Assembly (NCBI GenBank): GCA_002371345.1
Contig: DFHY01000007.1
Span: 1,028-29,044 of the forward strand
Length of the DNA stretch: 28,017 nucleotides
Source of the DNA: Lachnospiraceae bacterium UBA3711
GTDB taxonomy: Bacteria > Bacillota > Clostridia > Lachnospirales > Lachnospiraceae
Reading direction: 5' to 3'
Positions 9,775 to 17,674 of the stretch are shown piece after piece. The notes under the pieces are model-generated. The model saw only the letters and a program-made list of their open reading frames with translations. It searched no databases and had not been told where the DNA came from. Each line of letters opens with the position of its first letter. The first letter of the stretch is position 1. The translations under genes were made by a program, and so were the position numbers.

Positions 9775-9798
9775 GGCAGCTTCAGCTGCCTGATTTTC
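9775..9798 (+). terminator. Possible terminator after addA
   Basis: GGCAGC-TTCA-GCTGCC forms a compact 6-base-pair hairpin followed by TGATTTTC. A second small inverted repeat, CCCGGC/GCCGGG, lies just before it at about 9750-9769. The T-run is short, so termination may be partial. Its place between the repair genes and the yfhO-murB gene would separate two transcription units. The 78-base gap holds no other recognisable signal. Confidence 0.4.
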
Positions 9799-9816
9799 AA
9801 TTAACCGGGAATACAT

Positions 9817-12800
9817 ATGCAGAAGTCACACAAACATACAGGAGTATACTATTTTCTGATCGGGATGCTGATTCCGGTCATTCTGGCGGGAATCGGGTTC
9901 ATCATAATCGGGATCTGGCCGTTCGGGAACGGAACGGCTCTGATTATTGACTCCCTTCACCAGTATCTGCCGTTCTATACCGACTTTCATGAGAAGCTGA
10001 CGACGCACGGGAGTCTGCTGTATTCATTCTCAGCCGGACTGGGCTATAACTTCTGGGCTACATACGCCTATTATCTTGCAAGTCCGTTCAACTTCCTGAT
10101 CGCGCTTGTGCCTACGGCAAATGTGTGTGACTTCATGGATCTGAGCATCCTCCTCAAGATCGGGCTGTGCGGGGGATGCATGACATGGTATCTGCACAGA
10201 CGCAATTCCAGGTCATTTGCGCTGAGCGCTGCTTTCGGGACCATGTTTGCCCTGAGCAGTTTCATGCTCGGCTACTATTTTAACCTGATGTGGCTCGATT
10301 CTGTGGCGATGCTCCCGCTGTGCATGTGCGGGATCGAGAAGATCTGCGGGATCGGAAGGAACCGCACGGTTACGGACGCCTCGGACGGAAGACTGTACGG
10401 AGCGGCACTGTGTTATGGTATCTGGTGCAACTACTACATCGGATTCATGCTGTGCATCTTCTCAGTGCTGTATTTTATCGTCTGCCTTGTGACAGCAGGC
10501 CGGATGAGCCTGAAGAGACTTGTGACGAGAGCCGCGCGTTTCCTGTGGTTTTCGGTTATCGCCGGAGGATGCGGCGCGGTCGTGCTGCTTCCCGCATACC
10601 GGGCGCTTACAATCTCCGAGGCGATGCAGAGCAATCATTTTCCCCTGACGCTGGAAACCTTCGACAGCTTCCTGGACATGATTGTTACGCATTTCGCCGG
10701 GATTAAGCCGATCAATATCGCGAGCACTCAGGTTGGTCTTAACGCTTACTGCGGAGTGAGCATACTGATACTGGTGATCATCTTCGCGCTCGACCGCTTT
10801 GTACCGGTCCGGGAGAGGATCGCGAGGACAGCGCTTGCCGGATTCATGCTGCTGAGCTTCAGCATGAAGACACTAAACTATATATGGCACGGATTCCATC
10901 AGCAGAACGGGCTTCCGAACCGTTTTGCCTTCATCTACATAGGAATCGTTCTGGTCATGGCCTACGATGCTCTGAGAGACCTTCGGAGGCTGAGCCTCTG
11001 GAGGGTGATCGCAGGAGGCGCTGTACCCATCGCTCTTGCGCTTGTGTGCCTGATCGGGCAGTATGCAAGGGACTATGAGGGTAATCCGTACCCATCCTAT
11101 GTCTTTCTGATTACAGCGGGACTGCTGGCCATATATCTTACGGTACTTCTTATCCTCAGCAGGATCAGGTTTCCGCGGAAGGCGGCGGCCATGCTGTTAT
11201 CCACGCTGTGTATCATGGAGGCCGGCGGCAGTGCTGTGTACGGGATTATCTGCAACGATTCTGTCACGCGGTCGATATATCTCGACGACCAGAGATCCTA
11301 CAAGGATCTGATGGCTCAGGTCGCGGACACTGACTGGTACAGGTCAGAGGTGGACGCTCAGAGGATGAGAAATGTGACTCTGTTCTGCGGTGGGAACTCC
11401 GTGGTTATGTTCAATTCGACGATGCAGCAGTCAGTCACGAACTTCTGCGACCGCATCGGTATGGAATCGAGGACCAACAAGAACGGATACAACGGCGTCA
11501 CGAACCTGATGAACGATGTGTTCGGTATACGCTATGTCCTGAGCGCGAACGGGAAATCAGATTCACTGTACGGGTTCAGCGAGCTGACGAAGGACAGCAA
11601 TCTGACCGTATATGAGAATCCGGACGCTCTTCCCATCGGCTTCCTGGCGAATCCTGAGATCACGCAGTGGGATCTGTCGGGCGCCACTCCGATAGATGTA
11701 CAGAATGACTTCGTATCTCTCGCGGCGGGCCATGATCCGATATATACACTTGACCGATACCTCATGCTCGAGGACGGGGAGACTAACGGCATAAAGATCC
11801 CGGATGGCAAGCAGGTATATGTGTACCTGCCAAACCGCGTGAAGGAGCTGGTTGTAACCACACCCGAGTATACCAAGACCTACACGACCTTCACGGATCA
11901 TCTGTATGTGATCGAGGCGAGCGGCGGTTCCAATGAAGCATCAGTCAAGGCCGCGACGAACGGCGGCGGGCAGAACGCGACGATCTACACCTGTCCGGAT
12001 GCTCTGGAGGAAGAGGTGGTGCGGACTCTCTCAAGGAGTGTCCTTGAGGACGTCAGGGTATCCGGCAGTACACTCTCAGGAACCATACAGGCGGACAGGG
12101 ATGGCGAGCTGGTTATAACTGTTCCTTATGACAGGAACTGGAGCTGTATGGTTGACGGTGTGAAGACCAACGCGGATTGCATCGGTGAAGCCCTTATGGG
12201 CCTTCATCTCACTGCGGGAGAGCACAGCATACATATGTCATACATGCCGGACGGCATGATGACGGGGCTTGTTCTGAGTCTTGTGTGCGCGGCACTGATG
12301 GTTGTATCATTTATATATGAAAGCAAAAGGAAAAAGAAAGAGACGGATATGGCGGCAGATACGGCAGTGACGGATGAAATCATCGGAGCGATCACGGATA
12401 TCGCCGGTGAGGAATCGGTATTTGAGCATGAGAGCATGAAGAAACACACGACCTTCCGGATCGGCGGCCCGGCGGATCTTCTGGTGTCTGTGGGAAGCAT
12501 AGAAAAAGCGGCTCAGGTCATCTCATACTGCCGGCGGATGGATGTCCCGCATTATGTTATGGGAAACGGCAGCAATCTTCTGGTGTCGGATGATGGCTAT
12601 CGGGGAGTGATCGTGCAGATATCCCGGAACATGTCAGATATCCGGGTGAGCGGGCGTAAGATCTGGGCTCAGGCCGGCGCGATGCTGTCAACTGTGGCAA
12701 GGAGAGCCATGGAGTCGTCGCTTACAGGGATGGAACCGCTGTCGGGAATACCGGGTACTGTCGGAGGAGCGCTGACCATGAACGCCGGCGCGTACGGCGC

Positions 12801-13293
12801 TGAGATGAAGGATATAGTGAAGTCGGTCCTGGCCCTTGATGAAGAGGGACAGATCCGGGAGCTGTCATGCGAAGAGATGATGTTCGGATACAGGACATCC
12901 ATAGCTCAGCAGAGGAATCTTGTATTCCTCTCAGTTTTGCTTGAATTGCGTGAGGGAGACCGGGAGCAGATAGTCTCCGCCATGGATGAGATACGCCGGA
13001 AGCGCCAGGAGAAGCAGCCGCTGGAGCTTCCAAGCGCCGGGTCAACCTTCAAACGTCCGGAGGGTTATTACGCAGGGGCCCTGATCGATGAGGCAGGTCT
13101 TCGCGGGTACCGTGTCGGAGGAGCGCAGGTGTCGGAGAAGCACTGTGGCTTCGTGGTCAACGCCGGAGGCGCGACGGCGCGAGATGTAATAGAACTTATC
13201 GAAAATGTGCAGCAGATAGTATTTGAGAACTCGGGAGTGAGGCTTGAGCCTGAGGTTCGTATGCTGGGATGTGAGGCCGTCGGCGGAGAATAA
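9817..13293 (+). CDS. YfhO-family membrane protein fused to UDP-N-acetylenolpyruvoylglucosamine reductase (MurB)
   Basis: One uninterrupted 1158-codon frame holds two proteins that are normally separate. Residues 1 to about 844 are a YfhO-type polytopic membrane protein. It opens with a hydrophobic segment (about 10-35), then the DSLHQYLPFYTDFHEK stretch (from D45) and SAGLGYNFW, with many further hydrophobic segments to about residue 475. A large exported-looking domain with beta character follows, and then a last membrane segment near 815-835 ends in a basic run, KRKKK. In Bacillus and Listeria, YfhO is needed for sugar decoration of lipoteichoic acid. Residues 845-1158 are a complete MurB, the FAD- and NADPH-dependent reductase that finishes UDP-MurNAc: TTFRIGGPADLLV, GNGSNLL, GIPGTVGGAL, Y1025-R1026, S1076 in SAGSTF and E1146 in LEPEV. 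MurB would sit on the cytoplasmic face. Only a weak ribosome site (GGGA) precedes 9817. Confidence 0.9.
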   Translation: MQKSHKHTGVYYFLIGMLIPVILAGIGFIIIGIWPFGNGTALIIDSLHQYLPFYTDFHEKLTTHGSLLYSFSAGLGYNFWATYAYYLASPFNFLIALVPTANVCDFMDLSILLKIGLCGGCMTWYLHRRNSRSFALSAAFGTMFALSSFMLGYYFNLMWLDSVAMLPLCMCGIEKICGIGRNRTVTDASDGRLYGAALCYGIWCNYYIGFMLCIFSVLYFIVCLVTAGRMSLKRLVTRAARFLWFSVIAGGCGAVVLLPAYRALTISEAMQSNHFPLTLETFDSFLDMIVTHFAGIKPINIASTQVGLNAYCGVSILILVIIFALDRFVPVRERIARTALAGFMLLSFSMKTLNYIWHGFHQQNGLPNRFAFIYIGIVLVMAYDALRDLRRLSLWRVIAGGAVPIALALVCLIGQYARDYEGNPYPSYVFLITAGLLAIYLTVLLILSRIRFPRKAAAMLLSTLCIMEAGGSAVYGIICNDSVTRSIYLDDQRSYKDLMAQVADTDWYRSEVDAQRMRNVTLFCGGNSVVMFNSTMQQSVTNFCDRIGMESRTNKNGYNGVTNLMNDVFGIRYVLSANGKSDSLYGFSELTKDSNLTVYENPDALPIGFLANPEITQWDLSGATPIDVQNDFVSLAAGHDPIYTLDRYLMLEDGETNGIKIPDGKQVYVYLPNRVKELVVTTPEYTKTYTTFTDHLYVIEASGGSNEASVKAATNGGGQNATIYTCPDALEEEVVRTLSRSVLEDVRVSGSTLSGTIQADRDGELVITVPYDRNWSCMVDGVKTNADCIGEALMGLHLTAGEHSIHMSYMPDGMMTGLVLSLVCAALMVVSFIYESKRKKKETDMAADTAVTDEIIGAITDIAGEESVFEHESMKKHTTFRIGGPADLLVSVGSIEKAAQVISYCRRMDVPHYVMGNGSNLLVSDDGYRGVIVQISRNMSDIRVSGRKIWAQAGAMLSTVARRAMESSLTGMEPLSGIPGTVGGALTMNAGAYGAEMKDIVKSVLALDEEGQIRELSCEEMMFGYRTSIAQQRNLVFLSVLLELREGDREQIVSAMDEIRRKRQEKQPLELPSAGSTFKRPEGYYAGALIDEAGLRGYRVGGAQVSEKHCGFVVNAGGATARDVIELIENVQQIVFENSGVRLEPEVRMLGCEAVGGE
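12349..13293 (+). other. murB: MurB domain of the fusion, with a possible internal translation start
   Basis: The in-frame ATG at 12349 (codon 845) lies exactly at the junction, right after the basic tail of the membrane part. Translation from here gives 314 residues, close to the normal length of a free MurB. The preceding bases are purine-rich (AGAAAGAGACGG) and hold no strong AGGAGG, so internal initiation is possible but would be weak. All three catalytic residues of the family (the Arg, Ser and Glu listed for the fusion) are present, so this is a working enzyme and not a remnant. Two bases separate its stop from rapZ, as expected for the murB-rapZ-whiA cluster of Firmicutes. Confidence 0.7.
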
Positions 13294-13295
13294 TT

Positions 13296-14165
13296 ATGAG
13301 ATTCGTGATTGTGACCGGAATGTCCGGATCAGGGAAAACACAGGCCCTGAAGATGCTTGAGGATATGGGTTATTTCTGCGTCGACAACCTGCCTCTCGAG
13401 CTTATAGGCAAGTTTGCGGAGCTCGCGGCAAACCCGGCTCAGGAATACAGTAAAGTGGCGCTCGGGCTGGATGTGAGAAGCCTGTACAAGGGCGGGGTCA
13501 GCCAGGCCGAGAAGGCTCTTGAGCGCTTGCTTGAAATAATAGATGAATATCCGCATGAGATCCTGTTTCTCGACTGCAGCCAGGACCAGCTTGTACGGCG
13601 CTACAAGGCGACACGAAGACTTCATCCGCTTTCAAAGGGAGGAAGGATTGAAGACGGAATCTCTGCGGAGAGAGAATATCTGATGCCGCTGAGAGATGTG
13701 GCCGATTATGTGGTAGATACGAGCGATCTTCTGACGAGGCAGCTGATGGGAGAACTGTCGCGTCTGTTTTCGGAGGATACAGGGAACGGGAGCCTGTTTC
13801 TGTCGATCCTCTCGTTCGGCTACAAGTACGGAATCCCGTCAGACGCGGATCTGGTCTTTGACGTACGGTTCCTTCCGAATCCGTTCTATGTGGATGAACT
13901 CAAGCACAAGACCGGAGAAGACAAAGAAGTGCAGGAGTATGTGTGCCAGGGCGGTGAGGCTGATGAGTTCCTTGAAAGACTCACGGACCTTCTCGGATTC
14001 CTGATTCCGAAGTACAGGGCGGAGGGAAAGCGCCAGCTCATGATATGTGTAGGATGTACGGGGGGCAAGCACCGCTCCGTGACGATGGCAAACAGGCTGG
14101 CGGATTCGCTTACACTCGGCGGATGGCCGGTGTCTGTGCTTCACAGGGATATAACCCGGTCGTGA
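13296..14165 (+). CDS. rapZ: RapZ/YvcJ-family RNase adapter, P-loop nucleotide-binding protein
   Basis: This 289-residue protein is a cytoplasmic P-loop protein of the YvcJ/RapZ family. The Walker A motif GMSGSGKT is at residues 8-15, followed by the family stretch GYFCVDNLPLELI. In the middle is LFLDCSQDQLVRRYKATRR, and near the C terminus is the signature CTGGKHRSVTMANRL. In enterobacteria RapZ guides RNase E to the GlmZ small RNA; in Bacillus YvcJ binds nucleotides and affects competence. The exact role in Clostridia is not settled. The start lies two bases after the murB stop, with GGCGGAG just upstream inside murB, so it is cotranslated with the fusion gene. The usual partner yvcK is missing. 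Confidence 0.95.
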   Translation: MRFVIVTGMSGSGKTQALKMLEDMGYFCVDNLPLELIGKFAELAANPAQEYSKVALGLDVRSLYKGGVSQAEKALERLLEIIDEYPHEILFLDCSQDQLVRRYKATRRLHPLSKGGRIEDGISAEREYLMPLRDVADYVVDTSDLLTRQLMGELSRLFSEDTGNGSLFLSILSFGYKYGIPSDADLVFDVRFLPNPFYVDELKHKTGEDKEVQEYVCQGGEADEFLERLTDLLGFLIPKYRAEGKRQLMICVGCTGGKHRSVTMANRLADSLTLGGWPVSVLHRDITRS

Positions 14166-14184
14166 AGCGGCGTTAGGAGGAGAG

Positions 14185-15198
14185 ATGTCATTTTCATCCG
14201 GAGTCAAGGAAGAGCTTGCGCTTCTGAACAATCAGGCAAGACATTGCAGGATCGCGCTCATTGCCGCGCTGTTTCATCTGTGCCCGTACATCACTGTTGA
14301 AGAAACATATGAAAAGGAAGGAGTTCGTAGCGATGCCGATGACGCGGCTGACCGGAACAGCGGATACCGCGCCGGGATCAGGACGGAGAGCGCGTCCGCT
14401 GCCCAGGCATTTGAAAACGCGCTCCGGAGAATCAGCAGTGATCCCGTTGAAGTTTCGAAGAAGGGCAGAGAAACTACGGTATGGATAAGCGGGAGAGACC
14501 AGGTTACGACCTTTCTTGAGATGATCAAGCTTGACAGAGTTCTTCCGGGCGGAGAGACCAATCCCGGGAGGCTCCGCGACATGGCGAAGGACGCCAGGAT
14601 ATCTCCTGTCCTGCTGCAGAAGACCTGCTGCAGAAAGGCTTTTCTAAGGGGAATGTTTCTCGCGGCCGGCTCTGTCAGCGATCCTTCCCGCAGCTACCAT
14701 CTTGAGATAGCTCCGCTTCCGGACGAGGACGCCGACAGGGTACTGAAGCTGCTGTCGTCAGTAGGTTTCGCCGCGAAATGCACCAGACGCAAGGGCAGAA
14801 GCGTCGTCTATCTTAAAGACGGCGAGCAGATATCGGACTTTCTGGGAGCCATAGGCGCCACAGGGAGCCTGATGAAGCTGGAGAATGCAAGAATACTCAG
14901 AGATATTGCCGGCAATATCAACAGGCAGGTCAATTTTGAGGCGGCGAATCTGAGGAAGACCGGGATAGCGTCAAGACGGCAGATGGAGGACATCGCCCTC
15001 ATAGAGCGCACGGTAGGGATATCTTCTCTGCCGGCCTCACTGCAGCAGGCTGCGATGGTCCGCGTTGAGAACCCGGACGGCAGTCTTCAGGAGCTTGCTG
15101 AATCGTGCGATCCCCCGGTCGGGCGGAGCGGGATCAACCACAGGCTCCAGAGAATATCGGAGATAGCCGCCCGGATAAGAGAGGATGGAACAATCTGA
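14185..15198 (+). CDS. whiA: DNA-binding protein WhiA
   Basis: WhiA is a DNA-binding protein conserved across Gram-positive bacteria. It controls sporulation genes in Streptomyces and affects division and chromosome segregation in Bacillus. The 337 residues include the N-terminal start MSFSSGVKEELAL, a middle region related to LAGLIDADG homing-endonuclease folds (with FLRGMFLAAGSVSDP), and a C-terminal helix-turn-helix region, SLQELAESCDPPVGRSGI followed by NHRLQRISEIA. A strong AGGAGG ribosome site precedes the ATG. It lies 19 bases after rapZ, which keeps the usual order murB-rapZ-whiA. Its last bases overlap the upstream reading frame of the transporter gene that follows. Confidence 0.96.
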   Translation: MSFSSGVKEELALLNNQARHCRIALIAALFHLCPYITVEETYEKEGVRSDADDAADRNSGYRAGIRTESASAAQAFENALRRISSDPVEVSKKGRETTVWISGRDQVTTFLEMIKLDRVLPGGETNPGRLRDMAKDARISPVLLQKTCCRKAFLRGMFLAAGSVSDPSRSYHLEIAPLPDEDADRVLKLLSSVGFAAKCTRRKGRSVVYLKDGEQISDFLGAIGATGSLMKLENARILRDIAGNINRQVNFEAANLRKTGIASRRQMEDIALIERTVGISSLPASLQQAAMVRVENPDGSLQELAESCDPPVGRSGINHRLQRISEIAARIREDGTI

Positions 15199-15214
15199 AG
15201 GAAGGATGATCGAG

Positions 15215-16447
15215 ATGGCAGTGACATATTTGCTTTCCGTCGCATTGGCGCTGTTTTCCGGCGCGCTTCCGGCACAGATTCTTGGAATAATATGGGAACC
15301 GGTATGTGCGGATATAGCGGTTGACATACCATACATCTCGCTGCTCAGGCTCCTGTGCGCCGCCGGAGCGGTCTTAGCGGTAGTGATATCGGACAGGATA
15401 CACGGATATATACTGGTGAGGGATCTTATAGTCGGAGCGATAGCTCTGGAGGCCATGTCACTTATCGGATTCTCGATGTCGAGAGAATTCTGGAACCTGG
15501 GGATATGGATAACGGCGATCGGATTCGCGGGCGGGCTGTGCCTCAGCCTGCTGTGCTATCTGCTGAGGGAGACTTATTCAGGAAAGACAAATCTTGTATT
15601 TATAAGCAGTGCCCTGGGAATCGCCGCAGGCGTGTACTGTGTGAGATACGTTCTGTCACTTGGAAGAAGCTGGAGAACAGCATGCCAGGCCTTGGCTATT
15701 CTGCAGATCATACTGTGCATGACGGTATTTCTTCTGCGCAGGGCAATAATGCACGATGTGGCCGCACTGCTGAAGAAACGGCGCAAGGAGGCAGGGATCC
15801 TAAGGCAGAGATCGAGGGAGAAGCTGATAAAGGAGAAGGGAACAGTAGATGAGCGCTCACAGAACGCCTATCTGGTGAAGCTGCTCTTTATATACGGCTC
15901 TGCCATATGCTGCGGCCTCCTTCTTCTGTCCGCCTGCCACCTGACATTCACCGCACTGGTCTCACAGGGCGATATGTCGGCTGACCTGGGTGTGAGCATA
16001 ATAACCGTATGCGCAGGTATCGCGGCGGGAAGGGCTGCGGTCTGCGTCATGAATATGACTGCGGGAGAAGGACGGCACATCGGAAGGAACCTTGCAGTGG
16101 GAGAGGCAGTGACCCTGGCAGGACTGATTATCAGCGCGGTTATTGTTTATACCGGAAACAGCGCAGGCCCGGCCGTGGTAGTTATACGCATTCTGACCGG
16201 ATGCGGGGGAGGCATGATCTTCCCGAATCTGATCCAGATGGAGGATGAACGTTTCGATGATGAGGCTCAGACGGCAATGGCGGGACTCATACCTGCGTTC
16301 TACCTCGGAGCGGGAGCGGTCATTACCCCCTTTGTCCAGTCGATGTCCGGAGCATCCGGGATGAAGGTATGCATACCTGCGATGGCGGCCCTGGCTGTAT
16401 GCATGGGAGTCTGCCTTGCGTTTGCTTCGGTAAAGATCAGAAGATAG
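15215..16447 (+). CDS. Major-facilitator-like membrane transporter, substrate unknown
   Basis: This is a polytopic membrane protein of about 410 residues with roughly twelve hydrophobic segments in two halves. A basic cytoplasmic loop splits them (LKKRRKEAGILRQRSREK and on, around residues 185-225). A weak MFS motif A, SDRIHGYILVRD, lies between segments two and three. The second half contains glycine-rich helices such as RILTGCGGGMIFPNL, as in MFS proteins. No substrate can be inferred. The frame opens at ATG 15185, inside whiA, but the third in-frame ATG at 15215 has AAGGAAGG at a proper distance and begins straight into the first membrane helix, so I prefer it. Its stop is 11 bases before the next gene, and it is probably part of the same transcript as whiA. 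Confidence 0.8.
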   Translation: MAVTYLLSVALALFSGALPAQILGIIWEPVCADIAVDIPYISLLRLLCAAGAVLAVVISDRIHGYILVRDLIVGAIALEAMSLIGFSMSREFWNLGIWITAIGFAGGLCLSLLCYLLRETYSGKTNLVFISSALGIAAGVYCVRYVLSLGRSWRTACQALAILQIILCMTVFLLRRAIMHDVAALLKKRRKEAGILRQRSREKLIKEKGTVDERSQNAYLVKLLFIYGSAICCGLLLLSACHLTFTALVSQGDMSADLGVSIITVCAGIAAGRAAVCVMNMTAGEGRHIGRNLAVGEAVTLAGLIISAVIVYTGNSAGPAVVVIRILTGCGGGMIFPNLIQMEDERFDDEAQTAMAGLIPAFYLGAGAVITPFVQSMSGASGMKVCIPAMAALAVCMGVCLAFASVKIRR

Positions 16448-16458
16448 GAGAGACGGGT

Positions 16459-17097
16459 ATGGATAATTATGTTATCACGATCTCCCGCAGATTCGCGAGC
16501 AAAGGACATGAAATCGCCGGCCTGACCGGCAGGATACTCGGCATACCTGTGTATGACCGCAGCGCCGTGGAGGCCAGAACCATGATGAGCCTGCAGCCTG
16601 ACGTACAGACGGTTTCAAAGAGCGAGAAAGCTGACGCCGGCTCCAGGGACAGGCACAGAAATGAGAATGGCGGAAAGAGCCTCATTATGGGGCTTCTTCG
16701 CCGTGAGGTCCGCGATGAGATCAGGGATGAGGCACAGCTCGAATTCGAGAGACAGAGCGAAGTGATCAGGTCTTTGGCGGCTGAAGGTCCGTGCATTGTT
16801 CTGGGACGCTGCGCCGATCAGATCTTTCAGGACCATCCAAGGGCGCTGCATGTCTTCATATTCGCGTCGGAAGAGGTCAGGATACGGAACACGATGGATA
16901 TGCTTCACACAGATGAGGATGCGGCGAGAACTCTCATGAAAAATGAGGACAGAGCCCGTGAAGCGTACCGCCGAAGATTCTCTACCCATCCGGATGACGA
17001 GGTTGCCGGGCATCATATCCTGATCGACTCAGGCAAACTGGGAGCCGCGAAGACCGCGGATATTCTGGCTCAGGCGGCCAAGTACCTGTTCCTGTAG
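16459..17097 (+). CDS. Cytidylate-kinase-like family protein
   Basis: This 212-residue cytoplasmic protein begins MDNYVITISRRFASKGHEIA and continues LGIPVYDRSAVE. That matches the cytidylate-kinase-like family common in Clostridia, whose usual start is ITI(S/G)RQ.GSGG.EI...LGIPFYDR. A second conserved block, CIVLGRCADQIFQ, is followed by HVFIFASEEVRIRN and an HHILIDSG stretch, as in the family. The phosphate-loop glycines are altered here (FASKGHE in place of the usual YGSGGRE), so kinase activity is uncertain. The frame extends upstream to 16369 inside the transporter gene, but ATG 16459 has AGGAG eight bases ahead and is where homology begins. True CMP kinase (cmk) is longer in its substrate domain, so I do not call it cmk. 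Confidence 0.82.
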   Translation: MDNYVITISRRFASKGHEIAGLTGRILGIPVYDRSAVEARTMMSLQPDVQTVSKSEKADAGSRDRHRNENGGKSLIMGLLRREVRDEIRDEAQLEFERQSEVIRSLAAEGPCIVLGRCADQIFQDHPRALHVFIFASEEVRIRNTMDMLHTDEDAARTLMKNEDRAREAYRRRFSTHPDDEVAGHHILIDSGKLGAAKTADILAQAAKYLFL

Positions 17098-17162
17098 GAC
17101 GAAGTATTTCTGCGGATCATCCGATTACATAAGCCGCTGGAGAAGCGCATGGCAGCATAAAG

Positions 17163-17171
17163 TGGTATACA
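17163..17171 (+). promoter_or_regulatory. Possible extended -10 promoter for nrdR and the genes behind it
   Basis: The 99-base gap between the kinase-like gene and nrdR contains TGGTATACA, an extended -10 pattern, 25 bases before the nrdR start. No -35 box is apparent. Two purine-rich runs, AGGGGGAA and AAAAGGGGGAG, follow; the second is the ribosome site. This is a weak call from pattern only. Confidence 0.3.
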
Positions 17172-17196
17172 GGGGGAACGAAAAGGGGGAGACAAG

Positions 17197-17646
17197 ATGA
17201 AATGCCCGTTTTGCGGAAGCGACGACACCAGGGTTACAGACTCCAGGCCGGTTGAGGAGACGAACTCCATCCGGCGCAGAAGACAGTGTGACCAGTGCGG
17301 GAAGCGGTTTACGACCTACGAGAAGATCGAGGCGATCCCGCTGGTTGTGATCAAGAAGGACAGCACCAGGCAGCAGTATGACCGCAGCAAGATCGAGTCG
17401 GGGGTCTTGCGCGCCTGCTACAAGAGACCGGTTCCGATTCCTGAGATCGAATCGATGATAGACAAGGTCGAGGCGGATATCTACAGCCGCAGATCTTCGG
17501 AGGTCAGCAGCGCCGAGATCGGCGAGATGATCATGCTCAGACTCAAGGATCTGGATCCCGTCGCCTATGTCCGTTTCGCTTCCGTGTACAGGGAGTTCAA
17601 GGATGTGGGAACATTTATGGATGAGCTGAGGACGCTTATCGGCTGA
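17197..17646 (+). CDS. nrdR: Transcriptional repressor NrdR
   Basis: NrdR represses ribonucleotide reductase genes in response to ATP and dATP levels. The 149-residue length is standard. The N-terminal zinc ribbon has C3-x2-C6 and C31-x2-C34 with the DSR and RRRRQC stretches between them. The ATP-cone domain follows, with the conserved VVIKKD, YDRSKIESGVLRACYKRP and VAYVRFASVYREF blocks. It is a soluble DNA-binding protein. The ATG has AAAAGGGGGAG ahead of it. Only 28 bases separate its stop from the DUF5717 gene, so it probably heads or shares that transcript. I see no link of function between NrdR and the downstream genes. Confidence 0.97.
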   Translation: MKCPFCGSDDTRVTDSRPVEETNSIRRRRQCDQCGKRFTTYEKIEAIPLVVIKKDSTRQQYDRSKIESGVLRACYKRPVPIPEIESMIDKVEADIYSRRSSEVSSAEIGEMIMLRLKDLDPVAYVRFASVYREFKDVGTFMDELRTLIG

Positions 17647-17674
17647 GAACAAGAAAAGATGCGAGGGTTTTATC

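Noticed and set aside
8998..9816. Open frame of 272 codons on the - strand over the end of addA
   Set aside because: The + strand here carries the AddA nuclease motif. The - frame has no family features, and long antisense frames are expected in GC-rich genes.
9817..13293. YfhO-MurB fusion as a simple sequencing error
   Set aside because: The frame reads cleanly on both sides of the junction with no homopolymer that would explain a shift. It cannot be excluded without reads, so it is kept as a finding.
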